Origin: Homalodisca vitripennis
Taxonomy: Eukaryota; Arthropoda; Insecta; Hemiptera; Cicadellidae
NCBI RefSeq assembly: GCF_021130785.1
Contig: NC_060214.1
Span: 45,211,001 to 45,275,000 of the forward strand
Length of the DNA: 64,000 bases
Direction: 5' to 3'
Shown: one piece after another, positions 11,201-24,592 of the stretch
Layout of the letters: each line of letters begins with the position of its first letter
How positions within the stretch are numbered: position 1 is the first letter of the stretch
Position numbers and translations under genes: made by a program
Notes under the pieces: generated by a model
Database searches by the model: none
Told to the model about the DNA's origin: nothing
The model's input: the letters and a program-made list of their open reading frames with translations, nothing else

Positions 11201-13650
11201 GTATTTGTTTTATAGTAATTTTGACTACAATAATAGGTTCTGTATCCCATATTCACGCCAATCCAATTTCAAGCGGTGTTATAGTCTTAAAAACGAGATT
11301 TCTAAGCCGTTTCTAAGGTTACCTGGTCCTAGGTAACCAAGGTAGTTGATGACTTTGTACGTGCAGGACATTGGCAGACAGATGTGACAATTTTGGTGAC
11401 TTCCTTAGTCAATAACATAATGATGACTCTAGATGGGTATCAAGTTTATAATGAACGATTTTGAAGGACCTTATAATATTATTACCTTAGTTCACTAGCT
11501 CTTGATTTATTCACCACTTGGAAACTATTAAATATTAATCCACAAACTGCACACTTATACTTTACTGAAGAAAATGTTACACGGTTGTCAAAATTGAAAT
11601 AGAAATTTATTCGCTGCACTTATGAGACGTTACATAAATAATATTTTTATAGTTTACCCAAAATGTTTTCTGTAATTTTTAAGAATTGGTAGATCCGATT
11701 GTACTAAACCTGTAATTACATTCGAAAAGAAGGAACATTTAATTTTTAACGAATATAATATTGGTATATTTTTACAGTGGTTTTGTATTACAAAAAACAA
11801 CGTTATTTCCTAGTTGTAGTTTTATATTATTAAATATTATGGAAATAGATTAGGTTGTAATTTTGTAGCTTATTGTACAGTTTAAAATGTTTAAACATTT
11901 TCTATAGTTACCGATGAGGCAAGTATTTTGTTTTCAGGAATAACATGAATATGAAATGCTTGTCGTATACTTATTTGCTTGGTTTATTTGTTATTTGTAA
12001 GAATTTACTTATTTTGACAATAATAAGATAAAAAATATTTGTTAGAGTCATGCCGCAGGGGGGATTCTTATACATTTCAGTGATGTATTGTTCTTGACAG
12101 ACAAGAATGTCCTTGAATGAAGACGAGAAGCTTGAGTGTTAGCATATATGAGGCGGAAGGAGATTCATAATTCAAGGCGGGGTTGGTCCTGGGAAAGGAT
12201 CACGCGATAAGGATGAATTACGACAGTGGGTTTGTAAATTCATCTGCTTAAAAGCGAAACTCAGTGTTTGACCAAATTATTGTTCATTTAATTTATCATA
12301 TAAAGTGACGTCAGGGTTTGTATTTGTTTTAGTGTGTAACTTCATAAAGGATGGAATGTAATTATCTTAATGAACTAAATATCGAACTAAATTGTTATAA
12401 AACTACGTGAATAAATTTGTGTAGTAAACAGGTATGTTTACGCCTTATACTGTACACACTGTTAGAATAAGAACTGAATTTCTTAACTGTATTAACAGTA
12501 ATATTTAGGTACCTTAAAGCTAAGTATATATGTAAATTTTTAATAATTGTAATTCTATGACATAGCTTTCCAGTAATTTCACTTGGAATGAATAGTTTTA
12601 TGTAACTATAGATTTATCTGAATTTGAAATCTGAAGCAATGTTTCTAAAGTAGTAAAAGTAATTCACAACTCAAATATAAAAAATATAAAATAATTGTAA
12701 CAATGCCATAAATCAAGGATAACTCAAAATCTACTGGTGATAATTAATTAATTTATGTTCAAAGCAATAACTATTTCTTTCTTTTAAGTTTGTGTTTTAC
12801 AATGAAATGATTTGAACCCAAACACGAAATGTTCAATCTTTATTAATATAGGAAATCAGTAACACTACTTTTCAGGATCTGCAATCTGATCCCTTTTCTA
12901 AGCTGGATGGCCACCCCAAGATATAAATAAGATCAAGGTACATAAACTAATCACATAACACTAATAACTAACACATAAACTAATCATACCAGAGCATTGT
13001 GATAAACTTATGTAAGGAACAAAAACAAACGTGTTATGAGTTATTTCCATCCACACCGTCCCTAAAATTTAAAACTTTCTAACAATTAAATACTTATTAC
13101 TAATAATGAACTAATGAAAACAGGTCACTAATTAACAGGATTAAACGTTCATCCACTCACAAATTACCAGAGGGCAATACATATTGGTTGGATACTGTCA
13201 CGAAAGAAACAAGATGTTTGCAGAGCAAGACGTGGAGTTTGTTCCTTTCTTTATGGATTCATTCTAGATGAACTATTAAAAATAATCTTTTGATTCATTG
13301 GGTGTAAGATTTAACACATTTTTAAGAGTTACCAAACAATCTAATTTCAACCGAGAGTTGATTGATCGGTTGGCCTCCAAATTATTTATGAAGTCTTAAA
13401 TATTTTCTTTTTTTTAGAAACCAGACTATGCTCGTTAAAGCCATTTACTACGACGTGATTAATTTAAACTTGATTTTAATAATTTGTTAAGTTGTTTATC
13501 CACCTTGAGAAGAGACCAGTAAATCAATATTACAGATTTATTATACCACTGAGCTATGAAAAATATTTTTAACAATTCTGTTGCTTTTAAAAATCATCTG
13601 CATTAATTATTAGTATGCTTTTTTATATTAAACATCTATTAATTTCCCCT
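11201..13650. other. AT-rich DNA, no gene seen; contains block B copy 2
   Basis: No credible ORF or RNA gene. A degenerate block B copy is at 12085-12240. Confidence 0.6.
12085..12240 (+). repeat. Duplicated block B, copy 2 (most diverged)
   Basis: Shares in order GAGGCGGAAGGAGATTCATA, AAGGCGGG, GTCCTGGGAAAGGATCACG and AAGGATGAATTACGACAG with the copies at 6.0 and 18.8 kb. The minus-strand frame shared by those two is broken here by a stop. Confidence 0.65.
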
Positions 13651-13654
13651 TATT

Positions 13655-14110
13655 TGCATAACAACGTCCTTCAACACCCATCCTTTACCTACGAATTTAT
13701 TTTTAGCTTTATTTTACAGTATATTAGTATGTATTGCTAATATCTGCAAATTTGGAGTTGGTTTTAATTTCTCTGGTTTGTTTCCTACATAAATAAGAAT
13801 AATTTCACTTTCAAATATGAGCTGTTTAAACATAATATCAGTAGATAGTAGAAAATGTATGACATATTATACTCGCCTCTTTTATGAGAACCAATATGAC
13901 TCAGCTTCCACTCAGTGGCCTTGACATACTTCTGAGTCTTTCACTATTTCCATCACAGAATTTTATGAACGAGTGAAGAATTTTTTAAATAAATAAAATA
14001 CAACTTTATTGAATGCGACTTCAATTAAAGTCTGAGATAATATATTCAATTGACAAGAGAGTTCTGCATGTTAAACTAATTGCATTACAAAGTAAAATTG
14101 TATTATAAAT
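13655..14110 (+). repeat. Duplicated block E, copy 1
   Basis: This aligns in order with 22435-22895. Landmarks are CAACGTCCT, TCTCTGGTTTGT, ATGACATA/TGACATACTTCTG, CAAGAGAGTT and CATTACAAAG. Non-coding. In the second copy, block A follows at once; here about 1.4 kb of microsatellites and SINE sequence intervenes. Confidence 0.65.
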
Positions 14111-14473
14111 CACAACATTGATTTTAATTAATATGCTTCATCACAAAGGAAGTATACAAAATACAAAGTAAAGATCAGTGATTACAATTGTCCTTAGTTT
14201 ACCAAATCTGACAATAGCCACTTGGTATGCCCTGCTCACAGGTCATTAAGCGTTCTTAACACAGTCAGATAAGTGGACTTCTCTCATCGCTAGATTCCCT
14301 GTAATGTATTACTATTGGAACTCGATACCATAATACTCAATAATTCACTATAATATAAATGTTTGACAAGTGATTTTCTCCGCCTAAGGAAATAAAATAA
14401 AAACCCAAACTCTTTATATGCTTGAGTTCTCCTTTTGAAATAGTGGATTGGGATTGACAGTCTTGGATAATTT

Positions 14474-14532
<59 letters not shown>
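14474..14532. repeat. (TA)n microsatellite
   Basis: About 29 TA units. The minus-strand Tyr-Ile ORF overlapping it is an artefact. Confidence 0.96.
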
Positions 14533-14536
<4 letters not shown>

Positions 14537-14762
14537 CGATTTATCGATATATATTATGTAACATAAAATAAAATAGCTTTATTGTTAGAGGAAGATAAGT
14601 AAGCAAAATCTAGGCATAACTCAAAACTTGTATGCATCTTATTTTTAGCAACAACATAATCTAAAGTTGGTTAAAGATTTACACAAGAAAACCTACGTTT
14701 ATACATTATTTAGAAACTAGGAAGTTAGCCTCATTACTTTGGACTAGTAACTTGTACTATAC

Positions 14763-14768
<6 letters not shown>

Positions 14769-14806
<38 letters not shown>

Positions 14807-14841
14807 CTTCTCCCTCTCTCTCTCTCCCTCTCTCCCTCTCC

Positions 14842-14873
<32 letters not shown>

Positions 14874-14901
14874 CTTCTCTCTCTCTCTCTCTCTCTCTCC
14901 A

Positions 14902-14949
<48 letters not shown>

Positions 14950-14950
14950 G
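14769..14950. repeat. Imperfect (CT)n tract
   Basis: About 180 bp of CT repeats broken by CCT, CCCT and single substitutions. The long Arg-Glu and Ser-Leu frames over it (14734-15198 and others) are products of the repeat, not genes. Confidence 0.97.
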
Positions 14951-14999
14951 TCACTTAGTGCGTAAGAGACTACACAGGTCTCGCGTACCCATTCCTGAA

Positions 15000-15300
15000 A
15001 ATGACACGGGTTATAAAAGTAAATACGTCTTATATTATTAGGCGAAGTTAGGGCTAAGAAGCCCACTCTAACTCTTAAACTGGGGACCAACGGTGACTTC
15101 CGAACCACCGTATCCTTAGAATGTGCGTGGTTATACACACACGCATCCTTGAAGACAAAAATTACAGTATGAAAAACTACGAACAGAGAGGCAGACATAC
15201 GGATGGATAGAGACTAGGGATACTGGCGGCTCAGAGCTCGAGCTGGCCGAGCGTCAGGTTCGAACAGGAATAATCTTTAGGGCGGGCACTAGTATCGCAT
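15000..15300 (-). mobile_element. SINE fragment: shared tail with a different head
   Basis: The reverse complement of 15000-15115 matches the tail of the 54 kb SINE: GGTGGTTCGGAAGTCACC, GTTGGTCCCCAG, GGGCTTCTTAGCCCTAACTT, then CGCCTAATAA and AAGACG. The self-complementary GGGCT/AGCCC pair would form a hairpin. Upstream on the minus strand (about 15115-15300) the sequence differs from the 5S-like head at 54 kb and is GC-richer. It contains GTTCGAACCTGAC, which is only loosely like a B box. Head boundary uncertain. Confidence 0.65.
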
Positions 15301-15487
15301 TACTTCCTCCAATCATATTTCATGTACATGTTGTAAAAGGTATAATTGTTTGTGCCAGATAAAATAAAATACTCCTATAATTTTGTTTACAACTACTATT
15401 ACTCCTTGTGGGCTATGGGAAACATTCTCTAACGAAAATCAATTTGCAAGACTTTGGAAAAGCTGGGCAAAATTAGATGATACAAAC

Positions 15488-15670
15488 AATTTTACAGTTG
15501 GAAGGTTCAAGTCTGTTAGCAACAGTTAATATAAAATTTAACATTACAGAGTCACGGCACGTTTTAGCAATATTGCAGTTTTGTCAGACAACCAACGTTG
15601 GCACTTACTTTAATTTACTCTGTCCTAAGGTTAGCGATGGGTTAATATGGTTTTTATTATTTTAACACTG
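15488..15670 (+). repeat. Duplicated block A, copy 2
   Basis: Best-preserved partner of 3235-3415; the second half also matches 22895-22995. The two 62-codon ORFs here do not persist in the other copies. Confidence 0.75.
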
Positions 15671-18600
15671 GGTATACAGTTATTACTTTTTTATATTGAG
15701 ATATTTAAAATATTATATTTGGAATCATGCACTTTTCCAGTGGTTACTTACATCGATGTGACTTGTTATCAATGTTATAAGGAAACAAATTTAGATTGGT
15801 TGTTATACGTCTATACACATATTTTATACTCGTAGAATGGGGGTATAGTAACGTAATAAACAAAATCGAATTAACTTCTAATCTCGACTATGATTATACA
15901 TAAAATATCAACCTATTCTGTTTACATTATAAAATATACGGTAACCATATGTTAGCTGCATCTTATTATGTGCCTTACGAAAAAAGTTTGTCTCCTGTAT
16001 TATTATTTAAAAAAATGTATTCCTACCTTGAATTCTTCCTCTTAGAAATATCTTAAATTTTATCTACAACTAAAAACATACCTCAATTTTTTTTTATTTT
16101 AGCTAATACTATTGGGTCATTTTAAAATCGTAGAGCAAAAAGGCACAATAATTTGATTATTGATAGGGAAAATAAAAATGAAAAAAAAAATAATATATTT
16201 TTCATAGCTTTATACATAGTAATATATTGATAAAATTAATATAAACAAACGATGAGTTTAATTATTTTTAAGTTTACTTTAGCACTACTTAGTATTAAGA
16301 ATAAGTCTGAACAGATGAGTTAAGAAAAATAGTGTTTTTAGCGTAACCTTTCAATAAAATTTTGACAAGCCGTTGATTTGTACTGGATTGAGATAGAGAC
16401 CTCTAGTCTATGGCATTGTTTTTCCTTTATACAGACCTTTAAAATGAAGTGTCATTTGATGGGAGTTTACATACAAACATTTTGACTTGACCCCCCAACC
16501 TCCCACTTTGGGTTGAGAGGCTAAGTTCTCATGTAGCGCAAAAATCATAATTTGTCATTATATAACTACCCCCCAAAGGATATTGGTTTGTTTAATTCTG
16601 TTCAAAGGTTAGAAGAGGGGGGTGGGACTTTTGGGCCACCTGGAACTTGATGGTAACAAGAACGTTGCAGAATAATAAATTTAATATATAATACTTGCAA
16701 ATACTTAAATTCATTTTAATTCAATGGAAAAATAAATGTTCCTAATAATTAAAACACACTTTGAAATGTCCGACACATGAATTTGCTAAAATTTTGCTAT
16801 CGAATAATAACGCCAAAAATCAAATCTATTATATTGTTTTATACTGTATGTACGTACACTTTTTTATATCTTATATTTAAGTCCTCTATGTTTCTACTCT
16901 GGTAGTTTTTTAAATGAATTTATTCTGTTATTTTCTTATTCCCATCAAAATTACCTATAAAACAATATGAAACCACTAACTAACATTTACGGAAACTACT
17001 TTGAGTTACATGAACGATCAATGAAATTAGTTTTTCCGATATATATAATTCAGGCTTTACACTACATTTTAAGGCCATTTCGTTTTTAGGATAACGTGTG
17101 GTTATAAGAACAGATAGACAGAAATGAATATAGCTTAACTAACTAAATATCTTTGGGTAATTTACAGCAAGTCTTAAAAAATATATTGCTTGAGTCAGTC
17201 TGCAGATTATTAAATTTCATTGGAAATAATGTACGTTTTAATACGTAATTAACTAATACGTATTTAAAGTAAGATTCAAAGCAGTATAAAATATGTTTTA
17301 CCAAATAGATATAAATTTCACATAAGTGAAAATAGAAATGAATATTTTATTTAAAGGAACGAATTAACTTATTTCTGTTTATTTAGAAATAAATATTCAA
17401 AGCAATAATTAAAAATTTATTTGAAGCAACAACAAACTGTTTACACATTACAAAATGTTCTAAGAATTTTATTATTTTTAAATCCAATAAACTATATTGC
17501 TATGTAAATTCGGTCCATGTAAAGTCTTTACGCAACTAAAATAAATTTATAGGATCAAAAACTACTATTGCTTGTGTTATTCTTATTGTAATATACAATG
17601 GCTTGTGTTGCAGGTGCGGTAAAGAAGATGTCGTCAGTTTGTTGTAGTTTTGTACAAAATCACGGGACAATACATCTCCTCCCAACAACTAATAAAAGGT
17701 ATAAAGTAACTAATACAATAATCAACTAATACAAAGACCTCACATTCCTGTAGAATCTGAATAAATAAACAATTCGCTGCTTTAGAATATCATTTATAGG
17801 TTTACGTTGGTGTACGTATCCTCTACAAATGGCATTTAAAACCCAAGTACTTCTCTTCCTTATACCATAAAAACTATAATGTGCTGTTTAGACCAAGAAC
17901 AACTGTTTACGCTAGCTTTAATACCTGCTACACACTGCACCTGAAAATATCAGCCACAGTATGACCATCGAAACTAATTACTATTACTGTATGGATAACT
18001 GAAGGTTTTTTACAGATATTTTAATTTTATCCTTTAACCTCAAAATATATTTGTTAAAGCACAAGTTTAAACTACTGTAGTTTTAAAACTTACAACCTGT
18101 AGTATAATAACAGAATAGATTGATTTAATGGAGAATAATGAAACCAATATTTAAGAAATTAATGTTTTAATAATTTTTGTAAACATTAACAGTGGAAAAC
18201 AACGCTTAAAATATTAATTCAGTATAAGCTGCATTTAAAATGTGTATACCGATGTTGGTATGATTGTGTGCCAGTTAAGTGAGGTTTAATACAAACCTTT
18301 ACTTCTCACAAGGATTATGCTGCAACAGAAATTCAGATTGTATAAAATCCAAATTTTCTCTGATTCAGCAAAGGTAAATTTTATATATATGATTTGATAT
18401 GGATAATTCTTAAACTATGGTTAAGGGAAACGCTTCAATAAATAAAATAAGTGGTATTTGTAGATTAATTCTGATACTGCAGTGATAATTTATGCAGTTA
18501 TTGTCATTTTAATAAATATTCGTACTAAAATTAACTATGGTGAACTATGTTTATGACTTCTCTATTGAATGCCATTGCCCTTTATGTTATGGATGGGTGT

Positions 18601-18755
18601 TCTCCACATATGAAAACGTACAACCAATATATTGTAACATAAACTATGCTTAGATCATAATAGTATATTTTATCGTTAAGTAATATAATAGTGTTGTTTT
18701 AGTATTAATCTGCTCCAATTTTGTTTTTGTAAGATCTGGCAATGAAGAGAACACA
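15671..18755. other. AT-rich DNA, no gene seen
   Basis: Frequent stops in all frames. Around 16490-16640 there are several C6/G6 runs on opposite sides of a 150-bp stretch, but I could not pair them into a convincing terminal inverted repeat. A CAG at 17614 after a weak pyrimidine run is not supported by an open frame. Confidence 0.55.
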
Positions 18756-18759
18756 GTTT

Positions 18760-18960
18760 TTTATATGCTAGGCATGAATTCCAAATGCATTTAAATAATT
18801 TATAGCTTTGAGAGACAAGATGCACTTTGGTATGACATGGACCATGAGATCGTAGGATGATTAGGATATGTGAGGCTGAAGGAAGTTCATATTTCATGGT
18901 GGGTATGTTTCTGCAAAGAATCACGAGATAAGGATCAAATACTTGATTGTACTGTTTAAT
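18760..18960 (+). repeat. Duplicated block B, copy 3
   Basis: Aligns with 6025-6215, including ATGCAT..AAAT.ATTTATAG, CCATGAGATCGTAGGATG, GAAGTTCATATTTCA and AATCACG. A 106-codon minus-strand ORF (18676-18996) crosses it and shares the words VILC, KYEL, SHI and ILRSHG with the minus frame of copy 1. I do not call this a gene. Confidence 0.7.
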
Positions 18961-18996
18961 TTTGTCTAAGCTAAATATTATATTTCCATACTCCAT

Positions 18997-20155
18997 TTAA
19001 TTATAACGTAAATATCCATTACATATCTAAACGCTCTTCGTAGGACTTTGGTAATTTTGGCTGTATTTTTTGTAAACCCATAAACTCTATAAATATAGTA
19101 CCGTAAGTTGAAATTAATTTATTATTTAACTGTATTCAAGTAAAGCAAACTAGTAGCTGTGGTTTTGCGTAATATAATTTGTTAGTTGCATCTAAAAGTT
19201 TACTAAAACAAAATTCATATAGTCCAATTTGGCACAATTTACATGCAATGATAAGTTCGATTGTAATATCTCAAAATAAGAGACTTCCAAGATATCTAAA
19301 CAAAGTAATTTGTTTGTCATAAAGCTTTTATCTGAAAAAGTTATGAGTTTGATTGCAAATTTATTACAATATTCACTTTTATGTATAAAGGTAGTCCTCT
19401 TGTATATCCAACCACTGACCGTTATTCGTGACTTTTTTTATTCAATCTTATTTTATTTCTTCTTAAAATAGAAAATGTATGTATTCCTCGGTTTATGACC
19501 GCGGGAGCAAAGTTATTTAAAGTTCACTTGCACACGAGCACTTGGACACATAAACAATGTTTATCAAATTTTAAAGTTGAAAACACTTTAGATTTTATAG
19601 AAAACAAGTTAGAACATTTTTAGATTTAATAATTAATGTTGTTTCGTCGAACTAATTAGTTAAAAATAATCTGTAAAATTTCAAACCTAATTTAGTATGT
19701 ACGAGTAAATGTAAGAATTTTATTTTAAGTTTAATAAAAACGGAAACATTTGATGTAATAATTGCTTCATTTAAATTCTCGTGTTAAATATAGTATCAAA
19801 GTTATAAAATATATCACAACACCATAACATTATGTATGGTATATAACTCCTTATTTAATCAGCATACGCGACCGGGAACAAACCAGTTTTAACCCCCTTA
19901 ATATTCTCAAATATATCGCCTCGTTATAGAAGTCCAACTTTAGAGAACAGATAAAAAATAGCATGCCTGCTCTAAAGACTGAGCTGAATGAGATACATAT
20001 TTGAAATGACACCAAATCTTGGAATAGAGGAAAAATTTGGGAAAATTAATAATTTTTCTTTCAGAGTCATAATTTGAAGACACCCCGCGAGTGCAGCTTA
20101 TTTATAACATATGTAATACCTGTAGATAAGAAACACTTTAATACACCCTGTAAAT
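18997..20155. other. AT-rich DNA, no gene seen
   Basis: Nothing recognisable between blocks B and C. Confidence 0.55.
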
Positions 20156-20606
20156 TTTAAAACAGTGTTGGTAGTTACACAGAACACTGCCTGACCTGAT
20201 TATATAGTCTCAAAGCTCTGAATCTGAAGCATAAAAATCCCTGCATGGGACATTATTATAATGTATCCTGGAAGAAGATGTATTACCTTGCTTTAAATGA
20301 ACTACTATTATTACCATTAAAATAGCGCTTTCTCTGTGCCAATCTCATATCACTGCATCACACTCCTGCAAACCCTTCACAGTCAACAACAGCGTCATAA
20401 AGGGACATGTTGAGATTTCCCCTTAGGTGATCGAGTGTTTCATGTTCTTAAGATGCAATCACTTACGTTGTTTTCAGTCATACATTTCCTTGTTTGTTAG
20501 TAGGGTATAAAAAGTATTTGACAAGAGAAGAGATCTTACAAGGGATTTGAAAGTAACTATTCACTAGCAACTGTTAATAGTTTTAAGTCCAAATGAAGAA
20601 ACTATT

Positions 20607-20608
<2 letters not shown>

Positions 20609-20671
<63 letters not shown>
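20609..20671. repeat. (TA)n microsatellite
   Basis: About 31 TA units at the place equivalent to 9059-9111 in block C copy 1. Confidence 0.96.
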
Positions 20672-20679
<8 letters not shown>

Positions 20680-21094
20680 CGTTAATTTTATAAACTATAA
20701 TCATACTCATGAAAATCCCACTTTAATATTGTAAACATTTATCAATATTTCTCGTACATCTAGGAATGCATGATTTCAGTTGCAAAATGATCTCCAGCCG
20801 TCTGCTATTTAGATGAATATGAGGATATGTGGTGACATTTGTTGTCATTTCTGTATTGAACAACTCGGTCATATATTATAGGTTAAATGGTTTTTGTAGG
20901 AAAACGCAATAAAACATTCGTTTAAAGACAGATGGCAGATCTAAATGTAAATAAGCTCTATTTCGTCATTCAAATCGTGTGTTTTATTCGGATCAGTACA
21001 AATGAAATTCAGTGCCATTGTAAAAGTAATCTCTGGAAAAAATATGTCAGATTTATATCAGATTTATTAAAATAAGTTTATACCTCTTTTTTAT

Positions 21095-21205
21095 ATATTT
21101 ATTAGTGTATATATATATATATATATATTATATTATATTTATTAGTGTGTATATATATATATATACACTAATAAATATAAAAAGATATATATATATATAT
21201 ATACA
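21095..21205. repeat. TA-rich inverted repeat / hairpin cluster
   Basis: TATTTATTAGTGT occurs twice (about 21097 and 21135). The second pairs with its reverse complement ACACTAATAAATA at about 21164-21177 across a TA spacer, giving a near-perfect hairpin. Another TA tract follows at 21186-21203. Confidence 0.8.
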
Positions 21206-21699
21206 TATACATATTAAATACATTTTTCTAAACAGTTTGACAGAATTTTCCCTATTAGTGGCAACAACGTAAACTTAAATTGTACAGCCACCGATACTCA
21301 ACTTCTTATAAGTACATAATATAATAGTTTGTAACTAACAGAGGTTAGAGTTACACAATTAAGGAGCATAAGTAATAACGTTCCAGCTTTTAAAATAAAA
21401 ATATTCCGGTTAACGCAAATGAAGACATTTGTGGTGCCATAAAAATCTCTTCACTCCCTTATAAAGTCCATCTATACAATGCATTTATATCAACCAGTGG
21501 TATTACGAAATACAATGAATATTTTTCTTTATAAACAAGGTTGTTTTTCAGTATATAATTTGTATTCTTCTAGTATTTTTTGTAGGCAAGTTTTTAATAA
21601 GTTTGTATACATTTATATAATGGGTAACAATCCTCAAAATGTTTTACTGCTGGCAAGGGTTATACCCCTGTCTTCCAGATGAACCTAAACTGTGTAAAG

Positions 21700-21890
21700 C
21701 AAACCCGAATGCGTCACTTACATCTAGACTACCCCATGGGGTATTTATCACTAATTGCAAATGCTAGGATAAATGTCTGCGTTGATAGGTGTAGTCTCCT
21801 GCAGAGGATGATAGAGTGGAGGAGATCGCTTTGATTAGAAACACAGGAACAAAACTATCTTCTCTTATATTAAAAAAATATAATTTTCTA
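21700..21890 (+). repeat. Duplicated block F, copy 1
   Basis: Weakly similar to 28600-28790. The best stretch is GATGATAGAGTGGAGGAGAT, then CGCTTTGATTAGAA, against GATGAGTGGTTGAGATCACT, then TTGACTGAAG. Non-coding. Confidence 0.4.
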
Positions 21891-22434
21891 CAATTATAAA
21901 TTAATTATTAAACAACCTACTCTAAAAGTATTTACCACACTTAATAAATTAGGTTTCTGTAATACAAGGTAGGAGTGTGACACACTACGTGAAAATATTT
22001 TAATGAATATGAAATATGATGAAATGTGCATAAGACAGTAGGACATACAAAACAATTGTCCTAGCTTCATTGACACTGCAGACGATCTTTATCGAAATGT
22101 CTTAGTTCATGATACATCGTAATGTCAGTTTCAAGTTAGGTTTCATAGCATGTTTTAATGTTTAAATAACAAACGCTCGGGTGACGTAAGGAAAGTACTC
22201 GTAGCACAACGCAAGACTGGGTTGAAATCTAACATTTTCACCACTTTTAAACATTGACATTCAATCTATAGATTTTTCTTTCCACTGTATTAATAATATT
22301 CGTTATTACCTCAAATTTTAAGTCTCATATGATAGCGGTATTTGCGGAAAGATTCAGGAAAAATCCCGTTTCTTCAATCTGGCTCAATTGCTAATTAATC
22401 ACTTGTGTTCAGCAAATACAATTTTTATTAAATT

Positions 22435-22895
22435 TCCTGTTTCCGTAGCAACGTCCTGTAAATTCATCCTTCTGTTTGGGAGCTATTATTGGCTTCGTTT
22501 TCCATTAAGTCTCTTAAATTACTATCGTTTCCAAAATTACAAATTTTGATTTTTTTAATTCTCTGGTTTGTCTTTTGGGATAAATGGGTAAAATTCAATT
22601 TTTCAATATGATCTGCTTGAACTAAATACTAATAGATTTTAGCAAATGTATTTCACATTATATATCACTCACCTATTTTGTTAGGTATATTGTGACATAC
22701 ATGACATACTTCTGTGGCTTTCAGTGTTTTTATAGTTTTATAGAATAGAATACAACTTGAACTATAGTAGGGATAACACAATTATTCCACAAGAGAGTTA
22801 TTTACGTTGAAGTGATAGAATTTTAAAAGTCAAAATGTATACTGAGTCTGTATATTTGTTTAATAAATGTATTACATTACAAAGCAATATTGTTG
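22435..22895 (+). repeat. Duplicated block E, copy 2
   Basis: Partner of 13655-14110, sharing CAACGTCCT, TCTCTGGTTTGT, TGACATACTTCTG, CAAGAGAGTT and CATTACAAAG in that order. Confidence 0.65.
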
Positions 22896-22995
22896 ATTTA
22901 TTAGACAACCGAATTTGGCACTTACTTTAATTTACTCTGTCATAAGGTTGGAGATGGTTTATTGTTGTTCTTATCCTTTGAACACTAGTTTTACA
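22895..22995 (+). repeat. Duplicated block A, copy 3 (3' half only)
   Basis: Starts in the middle of block A (TTAGACAACCGAA) and continues GGCACTTACTTTAATTTACT, then CTGTCATAAGGTT, as at 15.6 kb. It directly follows block E, so the first half of A and the 1.4 kb present in the previous copy are missing. Confidence 0.75.
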
Positions 22996-24592
22996 GTTAT
23001 TAGTTTCTTTTTATATTGAGAAACTAAAGCTATTACACACGGATCATGTACTCACTCTAAGGTAAATTGAATAAAACTTATCGTATCGTTTAAATAACAT
23101 TAAATGTTGGGGTATCTTGTATTCATCCATATACATAGTGTATAGGAAAATTGCATCTAACACTAGAAACAAAACTCACCTGGTGTGGCGTACTTACGTT
23201 GTATACATATACATATAGTGTTTAGGTAAACACAAAAATTAAAATTTGGTGAAATTCCACAAAAGATGTTATGTTAGAAACATTTTATGGTTAAACTTCT
23301 TAACTAGAAGCTGAGAGTGGTAAAGACATTGAAGAACATCAATCAATGTCTATTCATAGAACATATTATTATTGAGATGAGTTTACAGACAAGAATAAAT
23401 ATCTTAGTAACCTCTTGAAGAAGGAAGATGTGTCTTTGTAGAGATTAAACATATTGGTAAATATGTAAGACGTGACAGTTGAGATGCTTGTCCTTCTATT
23501 ATTCAATAACATCTATGTATAAGTCGGTACGAATTTTGCATTAGCACTGAAATGATATGTACATAAAATACATTTAATATTATTTGCAGCTGTACAAAAC
23601 TAAGTGGTCTCACTAAGTTTACTGAACAAAATAGCATAATCTAGTATATTATAAAGGTCCACTAATTTATTTAACATATAAAATGGAACTAATTTGGATT
23701 TGCTATACAAAATTACTAAAAGTAAAATCAGTGAGAAATCTGATAATAGTTTAAATAGTTAATTACCAATTTTATCTCATTGCACTTTTATGACATCAGA
23801 AATACGTAAACTGTGTTCCGTTTTACAAGATAGTTTATAGAAAATAAATAATATGCATAGTTAAAATAGAAAAAAAGGAACTTGTACTTCGGAATAGATC
23901 AGGCAAGATGCTACTTTTTTTACTCTGGTGAAAAAGCCTGTGATGCCTCTTTAAAGTATGTTCACGAATAAAAGAAAGGGCCCATGTGCTTTAAAAAAAG
24001 TACGCTCATAAAATAATGTCTTTAAGAGTCAATAGCGATGTATAATAGTCGTATGGAATAAAAACATACTATTAATAGCGAGAAAGTCAATAATTTAGTA
24101 AAATTTGCAGTTTTAAAACAATTTTGAATTGGTGCTTAGTAAAATAATAATAATCAAATAGATTATATTATGAAAAACTGAGTTTAAAATATCATAGATA
24201 GGTTTGATTGACCTAAATCTATGAATAGAGTAGACGTTTAAAAATGCATGAAAAATGCTTTCGTGATAGTTTGTAGAGATCCATATACAGTATGTTAAAA
24301 TATATATTTAAATAAACAGTCGTGCATAGGACATTTAAATTGTGAGAAATAAATATTCTCAATAATATTTTGTAATGATTCAATTTAATTGATATATTTG
24401 TAGCGGTATAGCTTTACATTAAATCACAATCCTAATTAAGGAATATTTCACGTTACTGAATTTCAATAGTAAATAAAGTGTATCCTCCTCTTTTTTCTGG
24501 TGTATATATGTATATACGGTATACTTGAAACTTATTAGGGAGATATTGATAAAAATAAACATGCCCTTTTTTAGAATTCTATTTAAATTTAG
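22996..24592. other. AT-rich DNA, no gene seen
   Basis: No credible ORF. The 62-codon minus ORF at 24419-24607 ends inside the piggyBac-type terminus and is chance. Confidence 0.55.

Larger units (their letters stand above)
20160..21690 (+). repeat. Duplicated block C, copy 2
   Basis: Second copy of the 8.6 kb block, with the same landmark order, including an identical stretch of about 30 bp around 20384-20412 and the ending AATGAAGACATTTG...ATAAAGTCCAT. It lacks the SINE tail. It has two long TA tracts: 20609-20671, and a hairpin-forming group at 21100-21205. Later parts are more diverged. Confidence 0.8.

Noticed and set aside
14290..14535. Tyr-Ile repeat ORFs here and at 5734-5940, 41763-42125, 48659-48844 and 49624-50034
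   Set aside because: The repeated part comes from (TA)n microsatellites; only the non-repeat part of the 49.6 kb frame was considered further.
14734..15198. 154-codon Arg/Glu-rich minus-strand ORF and overlapping Ser/Leu-rich ORFs
   Set aside because: They are translations of the (CT)n tract plus the SINE tail; no real protein feature.
15240..15265. GGTTCGAAC, considered as a tRNA B box
   Set aside because: No acceptor or anticodon stem could be folded around it; better explained as part of a SINE head of unknown origin.
16490..16640. C6 and G6 runs considered as terminal inverted repeats of a small transposon
   Set aside because: The runs do not extend into a consistent inverted repeat and no target-site duplication is visible.
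18676..18996. 106-codon minus ORF
   Set aside because: It overlaps block B; some peptide words are shared with another copy, but most of the ORF is not. Kept only as a finding about block B.
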